A stretch of 31,420 bases of DNA from Bacteroidales bacterium UBA6401 (lineage in GTDB: Bacteria > Bacteroidota > Bacteroidia > Bacteroidales > UBA932): positions 1 to 31,420 of the forward strand of contig DJPX01000030.1 in NCBI GenBank assembly GCA_002438635.1, written 5' to 3'. The position numbers and the translations under genes were made by a program. Of this stretch, positions 31,239 through 31,420 are shown in pieces. The notes beneath the pieces are model-generated. The model saw only the letters and a list, made by a program, of their open reading frames with translations, made no database searches and was not told the origin of the DNA. Positions within the stretch are counted from its first letter, which is position 1. Each line of letters opens with the position of its first letter.

Positions 31239-31420
31239 TCATTGTCCTTTCGCAGCTTTCTTCGCTGCTTTTTCTACGGCGAAATCTATACAATTCTGAT
31301 AATCATAAATCATCTTTTGGTCCTCCGTGTATTTTTCTTTTTCGTCGGGTGTGAAGTTAGCTATTTTCGCCGTTAAGAACAAATATGAGAAAAAGAGAAC
31401 TAATTTGCAAAAGGGTAAAT
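31239..31420 (-). CDS. C-terminus of a PD-(D/E)XK nuclease/Rpn-like transposase family protein (cut by window)
   Basis: Only the last 59 residues are inside the window; the frame is open to the right edge and ends with TGA at 31241-31239. The segment FLTAKIANFTPDEKEKYTED followed by QKMIYDYQNCIDFAVEKAAKK resembles the closing region of PD-(D/E)XK nuclease family transposase (PF12784-like) proteins, where a helix with ...A.ia..tpeE...Y..s...y.D... is followed by a basic helical tail. The catalytic part lies outside. Family assignment is by this short pattern only. Confidence 0.55.
   Translation of the reverse strand, partial: LPFCKLVLFFSYLFLTAKIANFTPDEKEKYTEDQKMIYDYQNCIDFAVEKAAKKAAKGQ
31252..31273 (+). 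terminator. Probable terminator after prfA, inside the convergent gene
   Basis: GCAGC-TTTCTTC-GCTGC followed by five T is a short G/C stem with U-tract 16 bases after the prfA stop. It overlaps the coding sequence of the minus-strand gene, where it encodes an Ala/Lys repeat. Confidence 0.55.

Overview
The window reads as chromosome of a Bacteroidales (Bacteroidota) bacterium. Several promoters match the Bacteroidota consensus (TTTG, about 19 bases, then TAnnTTTG). Shine-Dalgarno sequences are mostly absent. There are many short-signal lipoproteins, a fimbrillin-like surface protein, a FISUMP-domain lipoprotein and an AraC/GPH-symporter/2-epimerase sugar locus. Genus cannot be fixed from sequence alone.

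Left part (1-7.4 kb), accessory and surface functions: the 3' part of a fimbrillin-like surface protein with an internally duplicated domain; an AraC-type regulator; a divergent pair of GPH-family sugar:cation symporter and cellobiose/mannobiose-type 2-epimerase; then a lipoprotein with three bacterial Ig-like (Big_2) domains and a SUMF1/FGE-like domain that has lost one of the two catalytic cysteines. Middle (7.4-13.4 kb), mostly housekeeping: rplU-rpmA with a clear promoter and terminator, then a tight run serS-ruvC-outer-membrane beta-barrel-Fur-family regulator. Next (13.6-15.5 kb) is a Zn/Cd/Pb-type P1B ATPase preceded by palindromes in its leader.

The most unusual part is 15.5-18.75 kb: four tightly packed or overlapping genes coding for an HprK-like P-loop kinase, a small S26/SipW-like Ser/His peptidase, a PqqD-like (RiPP recognition element) protein and an ABC exporter with fused ATPase. 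The parts resemble a ribosomal-peptide maturation and export machine (compare the kinase-containing lasso peptide clusters), but no precursor and no cyclase or radical enzyme is visible nearby.

Right part (18.8-31.4 kb): ApbE (minus), a FISUMP lipoprotein, a short ComEC-core protein (minus), acetate kinase overlapping phosphate butyryltransferase, a minus-strand operon (NrnA-like DHH phosphoesterase, tandem-FKBP lipoprotein, MATE exporter, cytidylate-kinase-like protein), then a plus-strand group (membrane-anchored conserved protein, possible DUF3822-like protein, RsmD) and prfA. The right edge cuts a PD-(D/E)XK nuclease/transposase-like gene on the minus strand, of which only the C-terminus is present. 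No tRNA, rRNA, CRISPR array or complete insertion sequence was seen. All gene calls rest on motif recognition by eye; no database search was run.
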